Source: Comamonadaceae bacterium UBA2334
Lineage (GTDB): Bacteria > Pseudomonadota > Gammaproteobacteria > Burkholderiales > Burkholderiaceae_C
Reading direction: 5' to 3'
Assembly: GCA_002344885.1 (NCBI GenBank)
Contig: DDUQ01000038.1
Span: 1 to 39,387 of the forward strand
DNA length: 39,387 bases
Numbering within the stretch: the first letter of the stretch is position 1; every line of letters starts with the position of its first letter. The translations under genes and the position numbers were made by a program. The notes under the pieces were generated by a model. The model saw only the letters and a program-made list of their open reading frames with translations, did not search any database and had not been told where the DNA came from. Positions 8,391-15,998 of this stretch are shown here, one piece after another.

Positions 8391-8570
8391 TTTCTTGCTT
8401 TCTCTAATGGGTTAAAGCGACTTTCACGCGCAATGGTAGGGCAGTTTGTGATGACACGGCACGACGCAACCGCCATCGCTACGGCTGGCTCGATAAAAAT
8501 TGGGCACACACGAAGGCTGTGCAATCTCACTCCTTGCCTGTGTACACGTATATCGACGTTTTGCCTGCCC

Positions 8571-8579
8571 TGCTATAAT
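8571..8579 (+). promoter_or_regulatory. Extended -10 promoter of rpsB
   Basis: TGCTATAAT fits the extended -10 consensus TGnTATAAT exactly. No good -35 is seen at 16-18 bases upstream, which fits an extended -10 type. Initiation near 8586 would give an rpsB leader of about 115 bases. Confidence 0.7.
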
Positions 8580-8624
8580 CGACAGGCTTTGCTGGGGGCT
8601 GCCCCTATGTCAAGCAATCGCAAA

Positions 8625-8667
8625 CCAAGTCAACCAGGTGCCGTCCCTACGGGTCGGTAGGACTTGG
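8625..8667 (+). promoter_or_regulatory. Structured leader of rpsB mRNA (candidate S2 autoregulation site)
   Basis: Two folds compete. In one, CCAAGTC (8625-8631) pairs perfectly with GACTTGG (8661-8667), enclosing an inner stem CCG-T-CCC / GGG-T-CGG (8641-8657). In the other, GTC-C-CTAC (8643-8650) pairs with GTAGGAC (8657-8663), extended by CCAG/TTGG. They cannot form together. Ribosomal protein S2 is known to repress rpsB-tsf translation through the leader in gammaproteobacteria. That this leader does so is inference. Confidence 0.45.
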
Positions 8668-8700
8668 ATTTAAGACCCAACCTCAAAGAGATCCTTACCT

Positions 8701-9456
8701 ATGTCAGTTTCAATGCGCGAAATGCTGGAAGCTGGTGTCCACTTTGGCCACCAGACACGCTTCTGGAATCCAAAAATGGCCCCGTACATTTTTGGCCACC
8801 GCAACAAGATTCACATCGTCAACCTGGAAAAAACGTTGCCGATGTTCGAAGAGGCGCAAAAGTTTGTGCGCCAACTGGTTGCCAACCGCGGCACCATTCT
8901 GATGGTCGGCACCAAACGCCAGTCCCGCGACATCGTCGTGGCTGAGGCTGAGCGCGCTGGTGTGCCTTATGTCAGCCAGCGTTGGTTAGGTGGCATGTTG
9001 ACCAACTTCAAAACGGTCAAAACATCCATCAAGCGTCTGAAAGAGATGCAAGCCCAGAAGGAAGCTGGCTTGGACCACATGAGCAAGAAAGAGCAGCTCA
9101 CGTTCACCCGCGAAATGGAGAAGCTCGAGAAGGACATCGGTGGCATTCAGGATATGCCTGCGCTGCCCGATGCCATTTTTGTGGTGGACGTTGGTTTTCA
9201 CAAAATTGCCGTTCTGGAGGCTCGCAAGCTGGGTATCCCATTGGTGGGTGTGGTGGATACCAATCACTCCCCAGAGGGCATCGATTACGTGATTCCTGGC
9301 AACGACGACTCGGCCAAAGCTGTTGAGCTGTATGCACGCGGTATTGCCGATGCCATTTTGGAAGGCCGTGCCAACGCCGTGAACGACGTGGTCAAGGCTG
9401 TTGCCGCCGACAGCGGTGATGAATTCGTCGAGGTTGACGAGGCTGCTGCGGCCTGA
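8701..9456 (+). CDS. rpsB: 30S ribosomal protein S2
   Basis: A structural protein of the small subunit, needed for S1 docking and late 30S assembly. The 251-aa protein shows the family signatures: MREMLEAGVHFGHQTRFWNP near the N terminus, the central coiled-coil segment with EKLEKDIGGIQDMP, and LGIPLVGVVDTNHSPEGIDY followed by PGNDDSAKAVELY. The C-terminal tail is acidic (EFVEVDEAAAA). The ATG at 8701 is preceded by AAAGAGA at a usable distance and by a structured leader. An intrinsic terminator follows the stop and precedes tsf, so rpsB and tsf are probably co-transcribed with partial attenuation. Confidence 0.98.
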   Translation: MSVSMREMLEAGVHFGHQTRFWNPKMAPYIFGHRNKIHIVNLEKTLPMFEEAQKFVRQLVANRGTILMVGTKRQSRDIVVAEAERAGVPYVSQRWLGGMLTNFKTVKTSIKRLKEMQAQKEAGLDHMSKKEQLTFTREMEKLEKDIGGIQDMPALPDAIFVVDVGFHKIAVLEARKLGIPLVGVVDTNHSPEGIDYVIPGNDDSAKAVELYARGIADAILEGRANAVNDVVKAVAADSGDEFVEVDEAAAA

Positions 9457-9477
9457 ACGGCATTGCAGCCGCGATAG

Positions 9478-9500
9478 GGGGCTCACAGAGCCCCTTTTTT
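9478..9500 (+). terminator. Intrinsic terminator/attenuator between rpsB and tsf
   Basis: GGGGCTC (9478-9484), loop ACA, GAGCCCC (9488-9494), then six T (9495-9500). A seven-bp GC-rich stem with a full U tract is a textbook terminator. I see no convincing promoter between it and tsf, so tsf probably depends on read-through. Confidence 0.88.
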
Positions 9501-9549
9501 ACAATTGAACTTTGCTGTACAGATCGGCAAACTATTCTGGAGAACCAAA

Positions 9550-10443
9550 ATGGCAATTACTGCAAGCATGGTCGCGGAGCTCCGCGCAAAAACTGATGCT
9601 CCCATGATGGAGTGCAAGAAGGCATTGACTGAAGCCGAAGGCAACATGGAGAAGGCAGAAGAAATTCTCCGCGTCAAGTTGGGCAGCAAGGCTGGCAAGG
9701 CTGCCAGCCGCGTGACTGCCGAGGGCGTGGTTTCTGCTCATGTTGCCGGCAACGTCGCCTCTCTGGTCGAAGTCAACTGCGAAACCGACTTCGTCACCAA
9801 GAACGACAGTTTCCTGGGTTTGTGCAAATCGGTTGCCGAACTCACCGCCACCCAGAACCCCGCTGACATCGCAGCCTTGTCTGCCTTGCCGCTGGCAGCC
9901 GAAGGTTTTGGTCCAACCGTTGAAGATGTTCGCAAGGGCTTGATTGGCAAAATCGGCGAGAACATGTCCATCCGCCGCTTCAAGCGCTACGCGGATGGCG
10001 GTAGGGTTGCGAGCTATTTGCACGGCACACGCATTGGTGTACTGGTCGAATTTGAGGGCGATGAAGTGGCCGCCAAGGACGTTGCCATGCACATTGCTGC
10101 GATGAAGCCTGTTGCCTTGTCGAGCGCGGATGTGCCTGCCGATCTGATCGCAAAAGAGCGCTCTGTTGCCGAGCAAAAAGCGGCAGAATCTGGCAAGCCC
10201 GCTGATATCGTTGCCAAAATGGTCGAGGGCTCGGTCCAGAAATACCTGAAAGAAGTTTCATTGCTCGATCAGGTTTTCGTGAAAGCAGCTGACGGCAAGC
10301 AGACTGTTGGTCAATACCTGAAATCAACGGTGACCACTGTCAAAGGTTTCACGTTGTACGTGGTCGGCGAAGGCATTGAAAAGAAAGTCGACGACTTCGC
10401 AGCTGAGGTGGCCGCCCAGGTTGCTGCGGCTCAAGGCGCCTGA
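9550..10443 (+). CDS. tsf: Elongation factor Ts
   Basis: The guanine-nucleotide exchange factor that recycles EF-Tu. The 297-aa protein begins ITASMVAELRAKTDAPMMEC, the UBA-like N-terminal domain that contacts EF-Tu. It continues with the core EVNCETDFVTKNDSF, which carries the conserved TDF motif that displaces the EF-Tu magnesium site. The dimerisation region and the C-terminal VGEGIEKK segment follow. The ATG at 9550 has GGAG at 9539-9542. An open frame extends 45 bases upstream to 9505 but lacks support and would start in the rpsB terminator region. tsf pairs with rpsB as in most bacteria and is followed by a strong hairpin. Confidence 0.97.
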   Translation: MAITASMVAELRAKTDAPMMECKKALTEAEGNMEKAEEILRVKLGSKAGKAASRVTAEGVVSAHVAGNVASLVEVNCETDFVTKNDSFLGLCKSVAELTATQNPADIAALSALPLAAEGFGPTVEDVRKGLIGKIGENMSIRRFKRYADGGRVASYLHGTRIGVLVEFEGDEVAAKDVAMHIAAMKPVALSSADVPADLIAKERSVAEQKAAESGKPADIVAKMVEGSVQKYLKEVSLLDQVFVKAADGKQTVGQYLKSTVTTVKGFTLYVVGEGIEKKVDDFAAEVAAQVAAAQGA

Positions 10444-10455
10444 TTGAAACCCCTG

Positions 10456-10489
10456 CGGGATCTTGTACTGCAGAGCCAGTACGATCCCG
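10456..10489 (+). terminator. Long hairpin between tsf and pyrH
   Basis: CGGGATC (10456-10462) pairs with GATCCCG (10483-10489), and GTACTG (10465-10470) pairs with CAGTAC (10477-10482). That is 13 bp with one small bulge (TT) and a 6-base loop. It starts 13 bases after the tsf stop and is followed by the moderately U-rich TGTTCTTT. It is probably a terminator or partial attenuator before pyrH. Confidence 0.65.
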
Positions 10490-10519
10490 TGTTCTTTCGA
10501 ATACTCCAAAGCTGAGCAC

Positions 10520-11230
10520 ATGCCTGCATACAAACGCATCCTTCTCAAACTGTCTGGTGAAGCCCTGATGGGTGACGATTCTTTTGGCATCAACCGGGCC
10601 ACGATCGTCAGGATGGTCGAGGAGATTGCCGATGTGTCGCGACTGGGTGTGCAGGTTGCTGTGGTGATTGGGGGGGGCAATATATTCCGGGGTGTTGCGG
10701 GCGGGGCTGTGGGTATGGACCGTGCCACAGCCGATTACATGGGCATGCTGGCGACCGTGATGAACTCGTTGGCCTTGGCAGACAGCATGGAGAAAGCGGG
10801 CCTGGTTGCCCGGGTGATGTCAGCCATTGCGATTGAGCAGGTTGTCGAACCTTATGTCCGCCCCAAAGCCTTGCAGTACCTGGAAGAAGGCAAGGTCGTG
10901 ATCTTCGCGGCCGGTACAGGGAATCCATTTTTCACCACTGACACCGCTGCAGCGCTGCGTGGTGCCGAGATTGGTGCCGAAGTTGTTCTGAAGGCTACCA
11001 AGGTAGACGGTGTGTACACGGCTGACCCAAAGAAGGATCCGTCAGCGACACTCTATCCATCCATCACCTTTGACGAAGCGATGGCAAAAAACCTTCAGGT
11101 CATGGATGCTACCGCTTTTGCGTTGTGCCGCGACCAGAAACTACCTATTAAAGTTTTCAGCATCTTCAAGAATGGTGCATTGAGGCGCGTGGTACTGGGC
11201 GCGGAAGAGGGTACCCTGGTTCACGTTTGA
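10520..11230 (+). CDS. pyrH: UMP kinase
   Basis: Phosphorylates UMP to UDP with ATP in pyrimidine nucleotide synthesis. It is a hexameric amino-acid-kinase-fold enzyme in the cytosol. The 236-aa protein has the N-terminal KRILLKLSGEALMG phosphate loop, VVIGGGNIFRG, GTGNPFFTTDTAAALRGAE and LKATKVDGVYTADPKKDP, all diagnostic of bacterial PyrH. The ATG at 10520 gives MPAYKRILLKLSGEAL, the standard start. An in-frame TTG at 10463 lies inside the upstream hairpin and is unlikely. Only a weak GAG precedes the start. The order tsf-pyrH-frr-uppS-cdsA is conserved in proteobacteria. Confidence 0.97.
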   Translation: MPAYKRILLKLSGEALMGDDSFGINRATIVRMVEEIADVSRLGVQVAVVIGGGNIFRGVAGGAVGMDRATADYMGMLATVMNSLALADSMEKAGLVARVMSAIAIEQVVEPYVRPKALQYLEEGKVVIFAAGTGNPFFTTDTAAALRGAEIGAEVVLKATKVDGVYTADPKKDPSATLYPSITFDEAMAKNLQVMDATAFALCRDQKLPIKVFSIFKNGALRRVVLGAEEGTLVHV

Positions 11231-11261
11231 ACATTGACAACTATCGATTTGGTGACACGAC

Positions 11262-11822
11262 ATGACCATTGCAGAGATAAAAGCTGGCATTGACCACAAG
11301 ATGCATCAGTCAATCGAGGCGTTCAAAACCAGCCTGACAAAAATCAGGACCGGTCGGGCCAACCCGGCCATTCTTGATACCGTGCATGTTGACTATTACG
11401 GGTCCATGCTGCCCATTTCGCAGGTGGCCAACCTCTCTCTGTTGGACTCCCGGACCATTGGTGTGGCACCGTGGGAAAAGGGTATGGGTGCCAAAATCGA
11501 GAAAGCCATTCGAGACTCCGACCTGGGCTTGAACCCTGCGAGCCAGGGAGACCTTATCCGCGTGCCTTTGCCTGCCATGACAGAAGAGCGCAGGAAGGAG
11601 CTGACCAAGGTCGTGCGCGGCGAAGGTGAAGCGGCAAAAGTTGCCATTCGCAACCTGCGTCGCGATGCCAATGACGCGGTGAAGAAGCTCGTCAAGGAAA
11701 AGTTGGCATCGGAAGATGACGAACGTCGTGCTCAGGATGACGTGCAGAAATTGACGGACCGTTGCATCAGCGAAGTGGATCGCCTGGTTGCGGCCAAAGA
11801 GCAAGACATCATGGCCGTTTGA
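11262..11822 (+). CDS. frr: Ribosome recycling factor
   Basis: Splits the post-termination ribosome together with EF-G. The protein is full length at 186 aa and nearly all alpha-helical apart from the small beta domain. Conserved blocks are LTKIRTGRANPAILD (about residues 25-39), VDYYGSMLPISQVANL, and the hinge region IRVPLPAMTEERRKEL. The ATG at 11262 sits 31 bases after pyrH. Its TGA overlaps GAGG, which serves as the ribosome site for uppS, so the two genes are tightly coupled. Confidence 0.97.
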   Translation: MTIAEIKAGIDHKMHQSIEAFKTSLTKIRTGRANPAILDTVHVDYYGSMLPISQVANLSLLDSRTIGVAPWEKGMGAKIEKAIRDSDLGLNPASQGDLIRVPLPAMTEERRKELTKVVRGEGEAAKVAIRNLRRDANDAVKKLVKEKLASEDDERRAQDDVQKLTDRCISEVDRLVAAKEQDIMAV

Positions 11823-11835
11823 GGCCGAACTGACG

Positions 11836-12585
11836 TTGTCCGTGAGTTCACTACCCGCCACTCCGGCGCACATCGCCATCGTGATGGATGGCAATGGCCG
11901 ATGGGCCAAGAAGCGGTTTTTGCCCAGAGTGGCTGGGCACAAGCAAGGTGTCGAGGCGTTGCGCCGCACCGTGCAGGCTTGCTTGGACAAAAACATCCGG
12001 GTATTGAGCGTCTTTGCGTTCTCGTCTGAAAACTGGGCAAGGCCGGCAGATGAGGTGTCTGGCCTGATGGATTTGTTGGCCATGGCATTGGCACGGGAAG
12101 TGCCCAGCCTGCATGAACGTGGCGTGCAAATCCATTTCCCGGGTGATCGCAGTCGACTCTCTGCGAGAACGGTGCAAGGTCTGGCGGATGCGGAGCGGCT
12201 GACAGCTGCAAACAACAAGCTGGTGTTGAACGTGTGCTTCAACTACGGCGGTAGGTGGGACATCTGCCAAGCTGCAGAGGCATTGAGGTTGGCGGGCCAA
12301 CCCATTACCGAGGAAAGTATTGCCAAAAAACTGGCGCTTTCTTACGTTCCCGATCCAGATCTGTTCATCCGAACGGGGGGTGAACTCCGCGTGAGCAACT
12401 TTCTGATGTGGCAAATGGCGTACTCGGAACTCTGTTTTTCCGATGTGCTGTGGCCCGACTTTGATGCTGCGGAGCTCCAAAAAGCGTTGGTTCTGTTTGC
12501 TTCGCGCGAGCGAAGATTCGGTCAAACCTCAGAGCAACTGGTTGTTCGCGAAACCTCCCCAAAGTCAGGAGCGAGCACATGCTGA
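11836..12585 (+). CDS. uppS: Undecaprenyl diphosphate synthase (cis-prenyltransferase)
   Basis: Condenses eight isopentenyl units onto farnesyl diphosphate in cis, making the C55 carrier for peptidoglycan and O-antigen. The signature HIAIVMDGNGRWAKKR is present, with the catalytic Asp at residue 18 of the chosen start. Also present are FAFSSENWARP, LNVCFNYGGRWDI, and PDLFIRTGGELRVSNFLMWQ with YSELCFSDVLWPDF. I place the start at TTG 11836, 11 bases after the GAGG that overlaps the frr stop. GTG at 11842 is equally possible, and both give a normal length (about 247-249 aa). A longer frame from 11788 would overlap frr by 35 bases and is less likely. It is followed by cdsA with a 7-base overlap. 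Confidence 0.94.
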   Translation: MSVSSLPATPAHIAIVMDGNGRWAKKRFLPRVAGHKQGVEALRRTVQACLDKNIRVLSVFAFSSENWARPADEVSGLMDLLAMALAREVPSLHERGVQIHFPGDRSRLSARTVQGLADAERLTAANNKLVLNVCFNYGGRWDICQAAEALRLAGQPITEESIAKKLALSYVPDPDLFIRTGGELRVSNFLMWQMAYSELCFSDVLWPDFDAAELQKALVLFASRERRFGQTSEQLVVRETSPKSGASTC

Positions 12586-13406
12586 TGCAGCGAATCGTGA
12601 CAGCCGTGGTTTTGTTGGCCATCCTGTTGCCAACCCTGTTCATGCAAGCGCCCGAGCCATTCATGTTTCTGGCCTTGATCATGGTCGGTGCCGGTGCATG
12701 GGAGTGGGGTAAGTTGAGCGGGCTGACCTTTCAAACGGCCATCATTCATGCGGTTCTGCTGACGATCGGTTTGTGTGTGTTGTGGGTAAGCGGCTACGCC
12801 CAGGTACCGGCGGTTGCCTGGTTGATTCCCACCGCCATTTGGGTGATAGGGGGGGCGCAGTTGCTGCGTGCAGGCGTGACAGGTTGGTCCACTTTGCCTG
12901 CGGTGCCAAGGCTGTATGCAGGCTATCTGGTGTTGGTATTTGCCTGGATTGCTATGGCCAACGCACGCTCTCTGGGCGTCAATTTGTTGCTATCAGTTTT
13001 GTTTCTCGTTTGGGCTGCGGATGTGTTTGCCTATTTCGGAGGCAGAGCGTTTGGACGTCGCAAGCTGGCACCGACCATCAGTCCGGGGAAAAGTTGGGAA
13101 GGTGTCTATGCAGGCGCGCTGGGAGTCATGCTGATTGGGGGGCTGTGGATGCTGGCTGATCACTCATTCAACATGGATTCCAAGAGCCTGTACACCATCC
13201 TCTACGCCCGATTCGGCTGGCTGGGTTTATTGGCCTTGTTGAGCCTGACGGCCCTGAGTGTGATGGGTGACCTCGTGGAGTCGCTGGTCAAGCGGGCAGC
13301 GGGTGTGAAGGATTCGAGCCAACTCTTGCCAGGGCATGGTGGTATCCTCGATCGGATCGACGCGCTGCTGCCTGTCCTGCCCGTTGCCATGTTGCTGGTC
13401 GTCTGA
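12579..13406 (+). CDS. cdsA: Phosphatidate cytidylyltransferase (CDP-diglyceride synthase)
   Basis: Makes CDP-diacylglycerol from phosphatidic acid and CTP, the branch point of phospholipid synthesis. The 275-aa polytopic inner-membrane protein has about eight hydrophobic segments. The full CDS signature is present near the C terminus: SLVKRAAGVKDSSQLLPGHG followed by GILDRID. The ATG at 12579 has AGGAG at 12568-12572, seven bases away. A second ATG at 12585 overlaps the uppS stop. An AT-rich patch around 12980-13010 (LLLSVLFLVW) resembles the dispersed repeat only weakly, and the protein sequence there is normal for the family. Confidence 0.96.
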   Translation: MLMQRIVTAVVLLAILLPTLFMQAPEPFMFLALIMVGAGAWEWGKLSGLTFQTAIIHAVLLTIGLCVLWVSGYAQVPAVAWLIPTAIWVIGGAQLLRAGVTGWSTLPAVPRLYAGYLVLVFAWIAMANARSLGVNLLLSVLFLVWAADVFAYFGGRAFGRRKLAPTISPGKSWEGVYAGALGVMLIGGLWMLADHSFNMDSKSLYTILYARFGWLGLLALLSLTALSVMGDLVESLVKRAAGVKDSSQLLPGHGGILDRIDALLPVLPVAMLLVV

Positions 13407-13414
13407 GTCGTTGT

Positions 13415-14596
13415 ATGAACAAACATTGGGTAACGGTGCTCGGCTCGACGGGCTCTATCGGCAAAAGTACGCTGGACGTGCTGGCCAGACATCCTGACCG
13501 GTTCAGCGTGTTTGCACTCACGGCCGCCACACAGGTCGACCTTCTGTTTGAGCAAATCAAGGCTTTCAGGCCCTTGTTTGCGGTGATGGTCAGCCCGCCA
13601 CACGCACAGGAGCTTGCAGAACGCGTCCAGCGTGCTGGGCTCACCACTCATGTGTTGGCCGGGGCAAACGCATTGTGCGAAGTTGCTGCAGACGAGCGGG
13701 TGACATCGGTCATGGCCGCCATCGTGGGCGCTGCAGGTTTGCCATCATGCATGGCCGCAGCCAGGTCCGGTAAACGCTTGCTACTCGCCAACAAAGAAGC
13801 CTTGGTGGTGGGTGGTGGTTTCTTCATGGATGCGGTGGCGACCGGCGGCGCACTGCTGTTGCCGATTGACAGTGAGCACTCGGCTGTCTTCCAGTCATTG
13901 CCTGAGGATAGGTCTACTTGGCGGCAACGCGTTGAAAAAATCATCCTGACCGCGTCGGGAGGCCCCTTCCGCTCACGTGACCCCGCCTCCTTGCGGCATG
14001 TGACCCCTGACGAGGCATGTGCTCATCCCAACTGGGTCATGGGGCGAAAAATTTCGGTTGATTCAGCCACGATGATGAACAAGGCGCTGGAAGTCATCGA
14101 AGCCCGATATCTGTTCGGTCTATCTCCGCAACAAATCGAAGTGGTCATTCACCCCCAGAGTGTGATTCACTCGATGGTGCAGTACCACGATGCATCGGTG
14201 GTGGCGCAACTCGGCACGCCTGACATGCGCGTACCGATTGCTTACGGCCTGTCATGGCCTGACAGGGTCTCGTCCGGCGCAGCCAGCATCGATTTCACTG
14301 CCTTGTCTGCCCTGACGTTCGAAAAACCAGATGATGCGCGATTTCCAGGCCTGCGGCTTGCATGGGACACGCTGAACGGACCAACCGGTTCCACCGCCGT
14401 TCTGAACGCAGCGAACGAGGTGGCAGTGGACGCCTTCCTGAACCGACGTATCCGCTTCGATCACATCCACGCACTCAACAAAGCCATGCTCGATACGTCG
14501 GATGCGAGCGAACTCAAAACTTTGGATGATGTGCTCGAACTCGATCATCAAACCAGACAGCGTGCAACCGCGTGGGTGAATGCGCACTGCGTTTGA
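13415..14596 (+). CDS. dxr: 1-deoxy-D-xylulose 5-phosphate reductoisomerase
   Basis: The first committed step of the MEP isoprenoid pathway: NADPH-dependent rearrangement and reduction of DXP to MEP. The 393-aa protein has the NADPH loop LGSTGSIGKSTLD (residues 9-21), LLANKEALVVGG, the metal/substrate site PIDSEHSAVFQ, TASGGPFR and NWVMGRKISVDSATMMNK, and HPQSVIHSMVQYHDASV. All are intact. It begins 8 bases after cdsA and supplies precursors for UppS upstream, so the operon links isoprenoid and envelope synthesis. Confidence 0.97.
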   Translation: MNKHWVTVLGSTGSIGKSTLDVLARHPDRFSVFALTAATQVDLLFEQIKAFRPLFAVMVSPPHAQELAERVQRAGLTTHVLAGANALCEVAADERVTSVMAAIVGAAGLPSCMAAARSGKRLLLANKEALVVGGGFFMDAVATGGALLLPIDSEHSAVFQSLPEDRSTWRQRVEKIILTASGGPFRSRDPASLRHVTPDEACAHPNWVMGRKISVDSATMMNKALEVIEARYLFGLSPQQIEVVIHPQSVIHSMVQYHDASVVAQLGTPDMRVPIAYGLSWPDRVSSGAASIDFTALSALTFEKPDDARFPGLRLAWDTLNGPTGSTAVLNAANEVAVDAFLNRRIRFDHIHALNKAMLDTSDASELKTLDDVLELDHQTRQRATAWVNAHCV

Positions 14597-14620
14597 TGCT
14601 CTGACCGCCGGAGAACATCC

Positions 14621-15988
14621 ATGTTGACCGTGGTTGCATTTGCGCTGGGGTTGGCGCTGTTGATTGGTGTACACGAGTACGGTCATTACCGCATGGCCAT
14701 CGCTTGCGGGGTGCGGGTGATCAGGTTCTCCATCGGGTTTGGTCCGGTGCTGCTGCAATGGACATCACCCAAAACCCGAACCGAATACGTCCTGTGTGCG
14801 ATGCCATTGGGGGGCTACGTGCGGATGCTGGACGAACGGGAGGGCGAAGTTCAACCGGCAGAACGCGCCCAGGCCTTCAACACCCAACCGCTGTTCAAAC
14901 GGACCTTGATCGTTGCGGCGGGTCCGGTCGCCAATTTTTTGCTGGCCATCGCACTGTATGCCGGGGTTTACTGGTCGGGCGTGTCAGAACTGCGCCCCAT
15001 CCTGGCCAGCCCCACCCCCGGTTCGATGGCTCAGCAGTCTGGCCTCAGCGGTGGGGAGCACGTGGTTTCGCTCCAGGCCACGGGCGAAGCGTCAGTTGCC
15101 ATCGACTCTTATGAAGCCCTGCGATGGCAATTGACCCGGCTGGCGCTCAGCAAGTCTGATGTCGAGATCGTGGTTCAGATGGACGACCAGGGCCATCGCA
15201 AGCATGCCATCCTGTTGCCGTTGAGCCAACTTGAAACAGACGCCCGGGCAGGTGACCCCATTGCCCGATTGGGCCTGACAGGGCCCTGGACAGAACCCGT
15301 CGTGGGCGATGTGGTGGCAGGCGGCGCGGCACAGCAAGCTGGGCTGACCAGTAAAGACCGGGTGCTCAGTGTCAATGGCACGGCCGTGATGGACAGCCAA
15401 CAATTGAGGGCCCTGATTCGAGCAGGCACGACACCGGATGGCCAAGGTGTGCCTCAACGTTGGCGGATCCAACGCGGCGGGCAGATGTTGGACGTCGAGG
15501 TTGTCCCTCGGCCCGAGCGGGTGGAAACTCAGTGGGTGGGGCGTATCGGTGCGTACATCGGTTCGCCACCAGATCGTGTCTGGGTCAGCAAAGACCCGGT
15601 TTCGGCGCTGATGGCCGCCACGGAAAAAACCTGGGAAGTATCGGCCATGAGCCTCGGCATGCTGGTCAAAATGCTGACCGGCGAAGCCTCACTCCAGAAC
15701 CTGAGCGGACCACTGACGATTGCCGACTATGCGGGCAAGTCAGCCAGCGTCGGGTTGACGCCCTATCTTTTGTTTCTTGCGCTCATCAGCGTCAGCTTGG
15801 GGGTGCTCAACCTGTTGCCGCTGCCCATGCTCGATGGTGGGCACCTGATGTATTATCTTTACGAGTCGATCACTGGTCGTCCCGTCTCTGAACTGTGGCT
15901 CGATCGGTTTCAGCGAGGGGGTGTTGCGATCCTCCTTGGCATGATGTTCATTGCCTTGTACAACGATGTAACCCGCCTGTTGGGTTGA
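14621..15988 (+). CDS. rseP: RIP zinc metalloprotease RseP
   Basis: An inner-membrane site-2 protease that cleaves the anti-sigma factor RseA to release the envelope stress sigma factor. It also clears remnant signal peptides. The 455-aa protein has the zinc-binding HEYGH in the first membrane helix (H18, E19, H22) and the third ligand motif MLDGGH in the C-terminal helix. Two PDZ domains lie between them (TPGSMAQQSGL; GDVVAGGAAQQAGL). The ATG at 14621 has GGAG upstream. It sits between dxr and bamA as in most beta- and gammaproteobacteria. Confidence 0.96.
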   Translation: MLTVVAFALGLALLIGVHEYGHYRMAIACGVRVIRFSIGFGPVLLQWTSPKTRTEYVLCAMPLGGYVRMLDEREGEVQPAERAQAFNTQPLFKRTLIVAAGPVANFLLAIALYAGVYWSGVSELRPILASPTPGSMAQQSGLSGGEHVVSLQATGEASVAIDSYEALRWQLTRLALSKSDVEIVVQMDDQGHRKHAILLPLSQLETDARAGDPIARLGLTGPWTEPVVGDVVAGGAAQQAGLTSKDRVLSVNGTAVMDSQQLRALIRAGTTPDGQGVPQRWRIQRGGQMLDVEVVPRPERVETQWVGRIGAYIGSPPDRVWVSKDPVSALMAATEKTWEVSAMSLGMLVKMLTGEASLQNLSGPLTIADYAGKSASVGLTPYLLFLALISVSLGVLNLLPLPMLDGGHLMYYLYESITGRPVSELWLDRFQRGGVAILLGMMFIALYNDVTRLLG

Positions 15989-15998
15989 CACCCTTTCC

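Larger units (their letters stand above)
8391..8700. other. Divergent intergenic region between the DadA-like gene and rpsB
   Basis: 310 bases without a protein gene. The left third (8391-8520) shows nothing I can support beyond presumed promoter sequence for the minus-strand operon. The right part holds an extended -10 promoter (8571-8579) and a structured rpsB leader (8586-8700). I see no tRNA or protein-coding small ORF here. Confidence 0.6.

Noticed and set aside
11135..11165. AT-rich patch in pyrH (CTACCTATTAAAGTTTT) resembling the repeat end
   Set aside because: The nearest CGCTT box is 33 bases away instead of 25, and the encoded KLPIKVFSIF is conserved in UMP kinases.
12973..13010. 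Possible sixth repeat copy in cdsA (CACGCTC, 18 bases, GCTAT, then CAGTTTTG)
   Set aside because: The 25-base offset fits, but the first box is poor and the encoded GVNLLLSVLFLVWAAD is normal for CdsA. Left as a weak candidate only.
14560..14620. Possible sigma-E promoter before rseP/bamA
   Set aside because: A TCTGA occurs near 14601, but no GAACTT-like -35 lies at the proper distance.
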